DNA from: Streptomyces sp. B21-083
Lineage (GTDB): Bacteria; Actinomycetota; Actinomycetes; Streptomycetales; Streptomycetaceae
Direction: 5' to 3'
Length of the DNA: 64,000 nucleotides
Assembly: GCF_036898825.1 (NCBI RefSeq)
Contig: NZ_JARUND010000001.1
Coordinates: 1,922,001-1,986,000 of the forward strand
Shown: one piece after another, positions 50,101-57,948 of the stretch
Layout: each line of letters begins with the position of its first letter
Numbering within the stretch: the stretch's first letter is position 1
Notes under the pieces: generated by a model
Databases searched by the model: none
Told to the model about the DNA's origin: nothing
What the model saw: the letters and a program-made list of their open reading frames with translations, nothing else
Translations under genes and position numbers: made by a program

Positions 50101-50557
50101 CCGCGCCCGTGACGGCGGTGAGCGACGCCGACCAGGCGTTCAGGATGTCGCGGGCCTTGTCGGCGTTGGCCCGGTTGCCCGTGACGGCCCACATGAGCGC
50201 GTTCTGGTAGGCGGCGGCCGAGTCGGCGACGGCCTGGTTCATGAAGTTGGACGGGCCACGGCCCCAGGAGGTGATCTGGCCGGTGTTCTGCACGGCGTAC
50301 GTCGACTTCGAGCGCGCATGGGCGGCGAACGCCAAGTAGCCGTCGTAGACAGGGGATCGCTGTGCCGTGACGGCTTCTCTCATCCGGGTCAGGTCGTCGG
50401 CGCCGTGCAGCAGGCCGGGGTGGGTGAAGGTCCGTTGCCGGGCCGCCGCCCAGGCCGGGCCGGGGACGGCGAGGCCGGTGACGCCCGATGCCAGCAGCAG
50501 GGCCGCGGCGCCGCTGCCACCGAGGAAACCCCGGCGGCTGAGGGGAGAGACCGTCAT
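47192..50557 (-). CDS. Large secreted multidomain polyuronide lyase-like protein
   Basis: 1121 aa. Twin-arginine leader (LSRRGFLGGSG ... AWAA). Order: alginate-lyase-type toroid (about 40-390: NAAELMRHGGDYD, NWDLTAVQTILAIGV, GRDQGHEQLAVG, MAYAHYAGVR); FnIII (about 400-490); DUF1349-like/concanavalin sandwich (about 500-690, with ISPDGDNWTQVG); FnIII (about 695-790); a putative Ig domain (about 800-875: LPKGLTVDRHTGLVSGTPTESG); and a second sandwich domain (about 880-1121, DDGVSWTPL). The extra domains are probably carbohydrate-binding. Starts inside the stop of the GH28-like gene (ATGA). Acts outside the cell on uronic-acid polysaccharide (inference). Confidence 0.85.
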   Translation of the reverse strand: MTVSPLSRRGFLGGSGAAALLLASGVTGLAVPGPAWAAARQRTFTHPGLLHGADDLTRMREAVTAQRSPVYDGYLAFAAHARSKSTYAVQNTGQITSWGRGPSNFMNQAVADSAAAYQNALMWAVTGNRANADKARDILNAWSASLTAVTGADGPLGAGLQAFKFVNAAELMRHGGDYDGWADADIARCERSFLDVWYPAVSGYMLYANGNWDLTAVQTILAIGVFCEEPTLFEDALRFMAAGVGNGSIAHRVVTDAGQGQEAGRDQGHEQLAVGLTGDIAQVAWNQGVDLWGYDDNRVLANFEYAARYNLGGDVPFTPDLDRTGKYIKKSVSATGRGNLPPIYEMAYAHYAGVRALDTPSTKAAVFRGTGGARVVEGSNDDLPSWGTLTFAGTTAPAPAAPTAPTGVTALGAHDTVTVSWLPSTWATGYTVRRADRPEGPYETIADAVTTDTYTDRHVHRGRTSYYTVLATNSLGTSGTSGWAAASAGLPAPWSTQDVGETGVPGSAVFDGERFVLGAGGTADTYRLAHLPLRGDGSVTARIVWPLSSQYSRIGVTLRASLDAAAPHASMLIQGLPLHTWSGVWTVRPAPGAAVSATGSTPVPPSQQQTITTAASFPISDLGALPESATPLTAPYVEGAGDGYRLRAPYWVRVEREGRRCTGSISPDGDNWTQVGVTEVELGRTVYAGLALTSCLGVDAGYAETGTGAFDNVRVTGASGPIWCVPRPRRTATDLRAATGADAVELTWTDPDLSARYTVLRATRPDGPYGRVADEVGPVGFGTRVRYADATGTPGRTYHYAVAKTNSGGRGPRSAPDSALMPTPSVPQTLSAGAAFANVGVPFQHLIRASHLPVRFAAAGLPKGLTVDRHTGLVSGTPTESGEFTVTTTASNASDAATATLALTVGTPPPATWTYGDLGDVVVDERELGTYGVVAVRTPGSTSYEPKGAKDTKDGTFVVRGAGTDLNVNGQGMTGQFVRRQVTGDSVLTARLVSRTGATAADRVGLLMAKSLSPFDQAAGVIVTGGTTAQLMLRKTVAGASVFTGTATPAVQLPCLLRLKRTATTFSAALSTDDGVSWTPLAEGEIPGFGDAPHYVGLVVCSRDPLARCTSYFDEVSISPT

Positions 50558-52101
50558 GAGGTCGCCGCCTCGGACTCCGCCGCTGCCTCTGCCGCTGCCT
50601 CTGCCGTGGTGAGGAAGCGGAGGTTGGTCACGTGCTCGTTGGTGTGCATCGGGATGGTGTCGGTGGTGAGGTACCAGGTCGGCTTCTTCATCGAGTCCGC
50701 GATCACCGTGCCGTTGACGACGAGGTTCTCGAAGGTCACGTCCTTGATCGGGTGCTTGGCGTCGTAGCCGAGCAGCAGGCAGGTGGCGAGCGGCTTGCCC
50801 GTGTAGGAGAGGTCCTTGACATAGACGTCCTGGATGCCGCGGCCGACCGAGGTGTTGTACTTCGTGTTGTACATGATCCGCATGTGGATGAGCTGGCCCC
50901 AGCGGAAGTCCTCGACGCGTACGCCGTCGACCTTCACGTTCTTGATCAGGTTGCTGTCACCGGCGTTGAGGGCGATGCAGCCCTGGTAGCCCATCTGGGG
51001 CTCGCGGTGGTCCAGGATGTCGAGGTTCCTGAAGGTGAGGTTCTTCAGGACCTCGGGATTGTCGGTGTTGCCGTGCGTGCCGACGTTGATGGGGTGGGCG
51101 ACGTCCGCCCAGAGGGTGGAGTTGCGGACGGTGATGTTCGTGGTGTCGCCGTAGTACTCCCAACGGTGGGTGTAGATGGCGATGCAGTCGTCGGAGTTGC
51201 GCATGAACACGCCGTCGATGACGACGTTGCTGCTGCAGAAGACGTCGATGCCGTCGCCCCAGCCCTTGGAGCTGAAGGAGCCGAGGCCCTTGATGGTGAC
51301 GCCGGTGGCCTCGCCCAACTGAACCGCGTAGCCGTTCGGGTTGAGCACGGTGACGGCGCCGATGGAGATGTTCCGCGAGTTCTCCACAAGGGCTCCGCCG
51401 CCCGCCGTCCCGGCGAGCACACCCCGGCCGGCGAGCCCGGCGTGCTCCACGTCGCGGAAGATCACGGTCGCCTTGAGGACTGCGCCGCCGTCGAGATACA
51501 CGGTCTTGCCGGAGGGGACGAGCAGGGTGCCGTCGGCGGTGGTGTGGACGCCGGGGCCGTAGTAGATGACGTTCGGGTCGTCCGGCGCGGGTCGCTTCTT
51601 CTCGATCGCGCGGGCGAACAGATGGAGACAGTCGAAGATGTCGTCGTTGATCTGGACGACGACGTTGCGCGGCTCGTCGAGCGTGAACCGCAGGGTGTCG
51701 CCGAGCAGTTCGGGCGTGATGCCGTACGAGTCGGGTCTCACCCGGGCCTTGGTGGTGCCGCCCTTGAGGTAGGTGACCTCGATCTCGACGGAGCCCTGGA
51801 AGTCGAAGTACGCCAGCGAGGAGTTGTAGATCCTGCTCGACCCGGTGGTGGGGTTGATCTCCCCCAGCTGGGGCCGCCAGATGTCCAGGGTCTGCCACTC
51901 GCCGTCGGGGGCGGTACGGACCCGCACCTTGAAACTGGTGTTGGTCGGCATGGCGGACGGACGGGGGTAGGTGACGAGCGCCGGCGCCGCCGCGGCCTCG
52001 TCCGCCCGGGCCGTCGTCGCCGTCAGGTTGGTGAGACCGGCCGCGAGCGCGGTGGCACCGGCCGCCTGGAGGGCGGTACGGCGGGACAGGGACGGGTTCA
52101 T
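50554..52101 (-). CDS. Secreted GH28-like right-handed beta-helix glycoside hydrolase
   Basis: 515 aa from the ATG at 52101 (GAGGAG 6 nt upstream; the ATG at 52131 lacks a site). Twin-arginine leader (LSRRTALQAAG). N-terminal beta module (about 45-165), then a pectin-type parallel helix: KGWGDGIDVFCSSN, RNSDDCIAIYTHRWEY (the DD pair typical of GH28 polygalacturonases), AHPINVGTHGNTD and FRWGQLIHMRIMYN. The fourth usual GH28 motif (RIK) is not obvious, so a related exo-enzyme is possible. Hydrolyses galacturonan or another uronide outside the cell. Between the second permease (72 bp gap) and the large lyase (ATGA overlap). Confidence 0.85.
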   Translation of the reverse strand: MNPSLSRRTALQAAGATALAAGLTNLTATTARADEAAAAPALVTYPRPSAMPTNTSFKVRVRTAPDGEWQTLDIWRPQLGEINPTTGSSRIYNSSLAYFDFQGSVEIEVTYLKGGTTKARVRPDSYGITPELLGDTLRFTLDEPRNVVVQINDDIFDCLHLFARAIEKKRPAPDDPNVIYYGPGVHTTADGTLLVPSGKTVYLDGGAVLKATVIFRDVEHAGLAGRGVLAGTAGGGALVENSRNISIGAVTVLNPNGYAVQLGEATGVTIKGLGSFSSKGWGDGIDVFCSSNVVIDGVFMRNSDDCIAIYTHRWEYYGDTTNITVRNSTLWADVAHPINVGTHGNTDNPEVLKNLTFRNLDILDHREPQMGYQGCIALNAGDSNLIKNVKVDGVRVEDFRWGQLIHMRIMYNTKYNTSVGRGIQDVYVKDLSYTGKPLATCLLLGYDAKHPIKDVTFENLVVNGTVIADSMKKPTWYLTTDTIPMHTNEHVTNLRFLTTAEAAAEAAAESEAATS

Positions 52102-52173
52102 GGACAACTCCTCGCAGAGGTGGACAGACAAGAAGAGACAAGAGGGCAGGAGTGAAAAGAGGGGCAGGGAGGG

Positions 52174-53076
52174 TTACTTGAGGCCAGTGGTGGACATACC
52201 GGCGACGAACCCGCGCTGGGCGATGAGGAAGATCAGCAGGATCGGCACGACGTACATCACGGATCCGGCGGCCAGCAGGTTGTTGACGGGGAGCCCGCCC
52301 GGGGTCACGTACTGGGTCATGATCGCGACGGAGAGCGTGGTGCGGTCGCTGGACAGCAGCAGCATCGGAGCGATGAAGTCGCCCCAGCTCCAGGTGAAGG
52401 CGATCACGAAGCTCGCGGCCAGCACCGGCCGGGCCTGCGGCAGGAAGATCCGCCAGAAGATCGTCGGGTAGCCGCAGCCGTCGATGATCGCGGCCTCCTC
52501 CAGTTCCCGTGGCATCCCGGCGAAGAACTGCCGGAACAGGAACACCAGATAGGGGGCCGCCGACAGTCCCCACAGCACCCATGGCCAGTACGTGTCGACC
52601 ATGCCGACCTTGGCGAAGATGAGGTACGTCGGAAAGAGCGTGATCATCTGCGGCAGCATCATCGAGCCGAGGAGGATGCCGAACAGCACCTTCTTGCCGG
52701 GAGCGTCCAGCCGGGCGAAGCCGAAGCCGACCCAGGCGGAACTGAGGGTGACGAGGGTGGCGTAGATCAGGGCGATGATGAGGGAGTTGCGGGCGTATCC
52801 CAGGAAGTCGATGCTGGTGAAGGCGTCCGCGAAGTTGTGCCACTGGATCCTGTCGGGCAGCCAGTGCACCGGGGAGGCGGCGAGTTCGGGCGTCGTCTTG
52901 AGACCGGTGACGATCAGCCAGCCGAAGGGGCCGATCATCAGGCCGGTGATCACGACGAGGACGCTGTAGAGGACCAGACGGGACGTGCGTACCCGTACCC
53001 GGGTCGCGGGGCCGTCGTTCCCGGGGGTCACGGCGGTGGCGGGTCCGGATCGGGAGGTCACGGTGGTGACGGTCAC
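52174..53076 (-). CDS. Sugar ABC transporter permease (MalG type), polyuronide locus
   Basis: 300 aa from the GTG at 53076, overlapping the stop of the partner permease (GTGA). Six TM segments; the EAA loop is LEEAAIIDGCGYPTIFWRI. The frame is open far upstream without coding meaning. Imports oligosaccharides released by the secreted lyases. No ATPase gene here; a shared MsiK-type ATPase is likely. Confidence 0.92.
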   Translation of the reverse strand: MTVTTVTSRSGPATAVTPGNDGPATRVRVRTSRLVLYSVLVVITGLMIGPFGWLIVTGLKTTPELAASPVHWLPDRIQWHNFADAFTSIDFLGYARNSLIIALIYATLVTLSSAWVGFGFARLDAPGKKVLFGILLGSMMLPQMITLFPTYLIFAKVGMVDTYWPWVLWGLSAAPYLVFLFRQFFAGMPRELEEAAIIDGCGYPTIFWRIFLPQARPVLAASFVIAFTWSWGDFIAPMLLLSSDRTTLSVAIMTQYVTPGGLPVNNLLAAGSVMYVVPILLIFLIAQRGFVAGMSTTGLK

Positions 53077-54074
53077 TTCTTCGCCTCCGGGTCGACGTTG
53101 TAGAACACCACACCGGAGGTGAGTCTGAAGATCAGACCGGTCACGATGAGGATGAGGACGAAGAGAACCCACAGGAGCGCGGAGGCGTAGCCGTAGCGGC
53201 CGAGCGCGAAGTACTCCGCGAACACGTGCATCATGTACATGTAGTTGGTCTGCGGAATCGCGGTGACGCCGGCGGGGGTGGGGTTCGACGCGATCAGCAG
53301 CGGCATGATCGTCTGAACCGAGGCGATCATCCCGGTCACCCCCTGGAACAGCAGCACCGGCGAGAGCAGCGGCACGGTGATGCTGCGGAAGGTCCGCCAG
53401 GCGCTCGCGCCGTCGATCCGGGCCGCCTCGTGGAGTTCCCGGGGTACGTCCTGGAGCCCCGCCAGCGAGATGATCATGACGTTTCCGGCGCCCCACAGCA
53501 CCGCCATCAGGATCACGTAGCGGGCGTACGGGTCGTCCAGCCAGGCGACGGCGTCGATGCCGGCCAGGTTGAGGACACCGTTGGCGGCGCCCGAGTCCCG
53601 GTTGAAGAGCGTTTTGAAGACGAGGCCCGCGCCCACCGGCGGAACCACGGCCGGCAGATAGAGCAGCGTGCGCCACAGGCCCCGCGCCCGCATCGGGCGG
53701 TTGACCAGGACCGCCAGCGCCAGCCCGGCGACGATCGACAGCGGTACCGAGGTGAGGGCGAACACCCCGGTCCGGCTCAGCGAGTCCCAGGTCACCTGGT
53801 CGGACAGCAGCTCGCGGTAGTTGGCGAACCCGACGAAGCTCCAGCGGGGGGAGATCCCGTCGAAGGTGGTGAAACTCAGCCACAGCGCGTACGCCATCGG
53901 CCCGACGGTCAGCAGCAGGAAGCCGATGATCCAGGGCGACGTGAACAGGTAGAACGCCCGGTGCCGACGGGCGGTCATGGAGTTCCGGGGCAGCGCACCA
54001 GGGCGGACGGCGCCGGTGCGGGCGGCGGGCGACCGGGGCCGCCCGCCGGCTTCGGAGATCTGGCCGACGGTCAT
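53073..54074 (-). CDS. Sugar ABC transporter permease (MalF type), polyuronide locus
   Basis: 333 aa; ATG at 54074 overlaps the lipoprotein stop (ATGA). After a 35-residue hydrophilic N-terminus there are six TM segments, with EAARIDGASAWRTFRSITVP as EAA loop. Partner of the permease at 52174. Confidence 0.92.
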   Translation of the reverse strand: MTVGQISEAGGRPRSPAARTGAVRPGALPRNSMTARRHRAFYLFTSPWIIGFLLLTVGPMAYALWLSFTTFDGISPRWSFVGFANYRELLSDQVTWDSLSRTGVFALTSVPLSIVAGLALAVLVNRPMRARGLWRTLLYLPAVVPPVGAGLVFKTLFNRDSGAANGVLNLAGIDAVAWLDDPYARYVILMAVLWGAGNVMIISLAGLQDVPRELHEAARIDGASAWRTFRSITVPLLSPVLLFQGVTGMIASVQTIMPLLIASNPTPAGVTAIPQTNYMYMMHVFAEYFALGRYGYASALLWVLFVLILIVTGLIFRLTSGVVFYNVDPEAKK

Positions 54075-55429
54075 CCCACCTGCTCCTTACCGCGCTTCAA
54101 CTGCTCGTTGATCGAGGAGTTGAGGCGTCCCGCGAGGGTGTCGACAGAGATCCGGCCGTTCATCGCGGCCGGCATGACCTGGTTGATGAGGGCTTCGAGC
54201 GCGTCCCACTTGGCGTACGGGGTGAAGGGGGTCACCGAGAAGTGCTTCAGCTCGGCCTCCTGCACCGCGAGGACCCGCTTCTGGTACTCCTCCTTCCTCG
54301 GCATCAGCGGACGCAGCGACTTCAGGGTCGGGATGCCCCAGCCGCCCGCCGCGCGGTCCTTGGCGGGCCCTTCACCGAAGAACCACTCGAAGACCCGCCA
54401 TGCGGCGTCCTTGTTCCGCGCCTTCTTCGGCATCCACATGCCCGTGCCGGCCTGGCAGGAGCTGATCCGGGGGCCGCCCTCGAAGACCGGGGCCGGCGCG
54501 AGCCGGGACACCCGCGCGATCTTCGGCTCGGCGTTGATCATGCCGCCCAGCCAGTAGCCGCTGCCCGACATGGCCATCCGGTCGGCGACGTAGGTGGGCC
54601 CGTCCCAGCTGTCGGGGTTGGGCTGGATGAGGCTCGGCCCGACTCTGACTCTGGCGTAGCGCACGTACCAGGCGAGGGCCCTGCGGGCCTCGGGGGTGGT
54701 GAAGTCGACGCGGGTGAAGTCGTCGGAGAAGAGGTTCCCTCCGGCGGCGGCGACCAGGTTCGTCAGGAGGACGACGATGTTCACGCCGTTGTAGCTGCCG
54801 CCGTAGACGGTGGTCTGGCCGTTCTTCCGTACGACCAGACGCTCGGCCTTCTCCAGCCACTCCTCGTACGTGGTCGGCTCGGTCTCGGAGGGGTGGTCGA
54901 TGCCCGCCCTGTCGAACTGGGCGGTGTTGAACCAGAACATCGCATCCTGGGAGAAATCCTTCGCCATGCCGTAGCGGGGGCCGTTGCCCTGGGTGGTCCC
55001 GTCGAACCGCCACAGGTCGTTGGCCGGATCCAGGTCCTCGGCCCTGAGGACGGTGGATGCGGCGAAGTACGGGTCCAGGTTCTCGGCGACGCCCCGGGCC
55101 GCGTAGAACGGCGCGTCCAGAGCGCCGACGCCGCGCACCAGGTCGGGCGGGTTGCCGCTGGTGAGCATCGCGATCAGCCGGGTGATGTCGTCCTGCACCA
55201 CGGTGATGCCGATGCCCAGCTCTCGCTGTGCCTGCTGGATCAAGTCCGTGGAGATGTCGTCGAGTTTGACCATCATGGTGATGGATTCACCGCCCCCCAC
55301 GGCCGCTCCGTCGACCCTCAGGGCGCAGCCGCTCAGCGCCGTCGCGCCGACCGCCGCACCGCCCGCCGCCGAGAGGGCGAGAAACCGGCGGCGGCTCGGG
55401 TGTGTACCGGCAACGGCCTGTGCGTGCAT
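54071..55429 (-). CDS. Oligosaccharide-binding lipoprotein, polyuronide locus
   Basis: 452 aa, strong GGAGGAGGGA ribosome site. Twin-arginine lipoprotein leader (SRRRFLALS ... LSGC, Cys35). Family 1 solute-binding pattern: GNPPDLVRGVGALDAPFYAARG, GMAKDFSQDAMFWFNTAQFD and WGIPTLKSLRPLMP. Heads the importer-lyase operon (lipoprotein, two permeases, GH28, two lyases; 45.9-55.4 kb). Two AACCGGTT-type sites lie 68-191 bp upstream, so repression by a LacI-type protein is likely. Cargo: probably unsaturated or plain uronic oligosaccharides (context). Confidence 0.92.
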   Translation of the reverse strand: MHAQAVAGTHPSRRRFLALSAAGGAAVGATALSGCALRVDGAAVGGGESITMMVKLDDISTDLIQQAQRELGIGITVVQDDITRLIAMLTSGNPPDLVRGVGALDAPFYAARGVAENLDPYFAASTVLRAEDLDPANDLWRFDGTTQGNGPRYGMAKDFSQDAMFWFNTAQFDRAGIDHPSETEPTTYEEWLEKAERLVVRKNGQTTVYGGSYNGVNIVVLLTNLVAAAGGNLFSDDFTRVDFTTPEARRALAWYVRYARVRVGPSLIQPNPDSWDGPTYVADRMAMSGSGYWLGGMINAEPKIARVSRLAPAPVFEGGPRISSCQAGTGMWMPKKARNKDAAWRVFEWFFGEGPAKDRAAGGWGIPTLKSLRPLMPRKEEYQKRVLAVQEAELKHFSVTPFTPYAKWDALEALINQVMPAAMNGRISVDTLAGRLNSSINEQLKRGKEQVG

Positions 55430-55496
55430 GAACGTCCCTCCTCCTGATGTGGCTTGTTCGGGATACCGGCATACCGGTCAGATGATCAATGAGGCG

Positions 55497-55512
55497 TGAC
55501 AACCGGTTGTCA
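55497..55512. promoter_or_regulatory. Perfect palindrome TGACAACCGGTTGTCA, candidate LacI operator
   Basis: 16-bp perfect palindrome 68 bp before the binding-lipoprotein start (55429). It shares the AACCGGTT core with sites at 55613, 57857 and 35869. A TTTTCGAAAA palindrome (55569-55578) lies in the same 193-bp gap. Confidence 0.6.
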
Positions 55513-55612
55513 TGCGTCGTGGGCAGAGCTTCTTCCTGTCTGCAAACGGCGTCAAGGGTGTCGGCGACTTTTCGAAAACACTCACCGAGGCCGCGACACG
55601 AGTCAGTCCAGC

Positions 55613-55620
55613 AACCGGTT
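55613..55620. promoter_or_regulatory. Second AACCGGTT site of the importer operon
   Basis: GCAACCGGTTCCC (55611-55623), just after the GH43 stop and 184 bp before the importer operon start. Same 13-mer as the site before the LacI gene at 35925, reverse complemented. Confidence 0.5.
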
Positions 55621-55622
55621 CC

Positions 55623-57716
55623 CTACCTGTCGGGAAGTTCCCGTACGTCGAACCAGTCGAAGTCGGCAGGGGCACGGGTGCCGCCCAGGTCCTGGGCGCA
55701 GACGCCGACGAACGTGCCGGTGAAGCGCAGCCGTTCGCCGTAGTCGTCGGAGAGCCTGCTCGCGTCGAGGACGGGTCCGACCGGCCGCCAGTCCGTGCCG
55801 TCCGGGGAGGCGGAGAAACGGAGTTCGGCGCCGTCGATGCGGGCCCGCAGCCACACGGACGGCCAGTCGTCGACGTCCAGTTGGGAGTCCGGGAACTCAC
55901 CGTACGTCCCGTCGTCGGTCTGGATCACGCCGAGCACCCTGCCTCTGCCCTCGGCGTGGGTGACGCGGAGGTAGTAGTGCTGGGTGGTGTCGTACCAGCA
56001 GATCAGGCCCGCCAGTTGGGTGAAGTCGACGGGGCGGAAGTCGACCACCGTCGTCACCTCACAGCGCACCGAGGTCAGCCGGCGGGCGACCAGGCTCTGG
56101 TCGTACCGCGAGTGGGTGCTCTGCCGGCCGCGCAGCCGCAGATGACCGGGCCGCTCGGTGAGGGTGAGCCAGTCGGGGGTGGCGGGGACGCGCAGTGTGC
56201 TCCAGTGACCGGGGAGTACCGGGCCGTCGAAGTCGTCGCGCTGGGAAGCCTGGGGGTGCCCGGAGGCCTGCGCATGCCCAGAGGCCTGGGGATGTCCGGA
56301 AGCCTGCGCATGCCCAGAGGCCTGGGGATGTCCGGAAGCCTGCGCATGCCCAGAGGCCTGGGGATGTCCGGAAGCCTGCGCATGCCCAGAGGCCTGGGGA
56401 TGTCCGGAAGCCTGCGGGTACCCGGAAGCCTGCGCACGTCCAGAGGCCTGCGGGTACCCGGAAGCCTCCACACGTCCGGAAGCCTGCGGATACCCGGAAG
56501 CCTCCACACGTCCGGAAGCCTGCGGATACCCGGAAGCCTCCACACGTCCGGAAGCCTGCGGATACCCGGAAGCCTCCGCACGTCCGGAAGCCTGCGGATG
56601 CCCGGAAGCCTCCGCACGTCCGGAAGCCTGCGGATACGCCTCCGCACGTCCGGAGGCCTGCGGATACTCGGAGACCTGCGGACGGCCAGACGCCTCTGCT
56701 TGTCCAGATGTCTGCGCGCGGCCAAACGCCTCTGCCGGAGCGCCGGTTGACACTTCCGCCGCCGGCGGCGTCAGCGCCGGCGCCGGAACCTCCAGGCTCG
56801 GTCGGCGGCTTCCGTCCGCCAGCCGCAGCCAGCCGTCGTTCGTCCAGGTCACGCGTTGCAGACAGGTCTCCCGCCCGAGGACGCACCGCGGTCCGTCGGG
56901 GGTGGCCACGGGACGGGAGGCCAGATGGGCGAGGTACCACTCCCCCGCCTCCGTACACACCAACTCCCCGTGCCCGGCCTTCTGCAGCGGCCAGTCAGGA
57001 AGGTCACGGGTCGTCAGGAGGGAGCCCTGGGGATCGAGTTCGTAGGGTCCGGCGAGTTCGCGCGAGCGGGCCATCAGGATGCCGTGGTTCCAGCCGGTGC
57101 CGCCCTCGGCGAGCATCAGGTAGTACCAGCCGCCCCGCCGGTACACGTTGGGACCCTCGATCAGCTCCTCGTGGGTGAGGATCGTCCGGGGCAGCCCGAT
57201 CAGGGCCTGCTTTTGGGCGTCGTACTCCTGGAGGAGGATTCCGGCGAACGACGGACGGCCCGCGCGGGGGTCCCACCGCATGTTGAGCAGCCAGCTGCGG
57301 CCGTCCTCGTCGTGGAAGAAGGACGGGTCGAACCCGGAGGAGTTCAGGAACACCGGTTCCGACCACGGGCCGTCGATGGACTCGGCGGTCACGAGGAAGT
57401 TGTCGAGATCCTTGTAGGGGGAGCCGACGGTCCGGACGACGCTGTAGACCATCCAGAACCGCCCCTCGTGGTACGACAGCGAGGGCGCCCACACACCGGC
57501 CGAGTCGGCGACTCCGCGCAGGTCGAGGCGGTCGGCGCGGTCCAGGATGTGACCGGCCGGCGCCCAGTGGACGAGGTCCGTCGAATGGTGCAGGGGGACG
57601 CCCGGGAACCATTCGAAGGTGGAGGTGGCGAGGTAGTAGTCCGCGCCGACCCTCAGGATGCTCGGATCCGGGTGGAATCCGGGGAGAACCGGGTTGCGGA
57701 TGTGGTCTGCGGTCAT
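55623..57716 (-). CDS. GH43 beta-xylosidase-type enzyme with long tandem-repeat linker
   Basis: 697 aa from the ATG at 57716 (GAGAGG upstream); family members of this type are near 530 aa. No signal peptide, so probably cytoplasmic. GH43 propeller at about 5-320: NPVLPGFHPDPSILRVGADY (catalytic Asp in HPDPS), SGFDPSFFHDEDGRSW and EELIEGPNVYRRGGWYYL (acid Glu). C-terminal beta-sandwich at about 495-697 (LICWYDTTQHYYLRVTHAEG, GVCAQDLGGTRAPADFDWF), as in GH43 xylosidases (XynB type). Between them, residues about 335-492 are a linker of six-residue units (AS-G-[H/Y]-P-Q, AS-G-[R/H]-[A/V]-[Q/E]), coded by 18/36-bp tandem DNA repeats. Divergent from the LacI gene at 57949. Acts on xylo- or arabino-oligosaccharides. 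Confidence 0.87.
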   Translation of the reverse strand: MTADHIRNPVLPGFHPDPSILRVGADYYLATSTFEWFPGVPLHHSTDLVHWAPAGHILDRADRLDLRGVADSAGVWAPSLSYHEGRFWMVYSVVRTVGSPYKDLDNFLVTAESIDGPWSEPVFLNSSGFDPSFFHDEDGRSWLLNMRWDPRAGRPSFAGILLQEYDAQKQALIGLPRTILTHEELIEGPNVYRRGGWYYLMLAEGGTGWNHGILMARSRELAGPYELDPQGSLLTTRDLPDWPLQKAGHGELVCTEAGEWYLAHLASRPVATPDGPRCVLGRETCLQRVTWTNDGWLRLADGSRRPSLEVPAPALTPPAAEVSTGAPAEAFGRAQTSGQAEASGRPQVSEYPQASGRAEAYPQASGRAEASGHPQASGRAEASGYPQASGRVEASGYPQASGRVEASGYPQASGRVEASGYPQASGRAQASGYPQASGHPQASGHAQASGHPQASGHAQASGHPQASGHAQASGHPQASGHAQASGHPQASQRDDFDGPVLPGHWSTLRVPATPDWLTLTERPGHLRLRGRQSTHSRYDQSLVARRLTSVRCEVTTVVDFRPVDFTQLAGLICWYDTTQHYYLRVTHAEGRGRVLGVIQTDDGTYGEFPDSQLDVDDWPSVWLRARIDGAELRFSASPDGTDWRPVGPVLDASRLSDDYGERLRFTGTFVGVCAQDLGGTRAPADFDWFDVRELPDR
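56241..56715. repeat. Minisatellite: 18/36-bp tandem repeat inside the GH43 gene
   Basis: About 475 bp. One 36-bp unit (two 18-mers; starts GAGGCCTGGGGATGTCCGGA) occurs about four times almost perfectly at 56270-56410. A second 36-bp variant (contains CCGGAAGCCTGCGGATACCC) occurs about three times at 56470-56580. Units stay in frame, giving the six-residue linker repeats. Long shadow frames on both strands arise because the unit is a multiple of three. Confidence 0.9.
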
Positions 57717-57783
57717 GCCCGCACCTCTCAAGGCTGTGCTGATACCGCTGCCGCTGCCGCTTGCGCGTTCGCGTTCGGTATTT

Positions 57784-57915
57784 CGAAAATTTCGGTCGGC
57801 GTGATCCTTTTGAATTCCCACGTCTTCACGTCGTGCTGAGGCGGGCTTAATGTAGAAACCGGTTGCTACGCGGTCAATGTTTCCGTCGTGTGAGCGGCGC
57901 TATTCGAAATTTTCG
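57784..57915. promoter_or_regulatory. GH43/LacI divergent control region: CGAAAATTTCG pair and AACCGGTT palindrome
   Basis: CGAAAATTTCG (57784-57794) recurs as its exact reverse complement CGAAATTTTCG (57905-57915), 121 bp apart, one near each divergent gene. Between them lies GTAGAAACCGGTTGCTAC (57852-57869), an 18-bp near palindrome with the AACCGGTT core. Together they look like operators for the GH43 gene (57716) and the regulator (57949). Confidence 0.6.
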
Positions 57916-57948
57916 CTGGCCTCGGGCAGGTCGGAGAGGCGGTTGGAG

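Noticed and set aside
56241..56715. CRISPR array
   Set aside because: The repeats are contiguous 18/36-bp units without unique spacers, in frame within a GH43 gene, and there are no cas genes.
55512..56750. 412-aa plus-strand open frame opposite the GH43 gene
   Set aside because: It exists because the tandem repeat unit is a multiple of three and high GC suppresses stops; no start site or family features.
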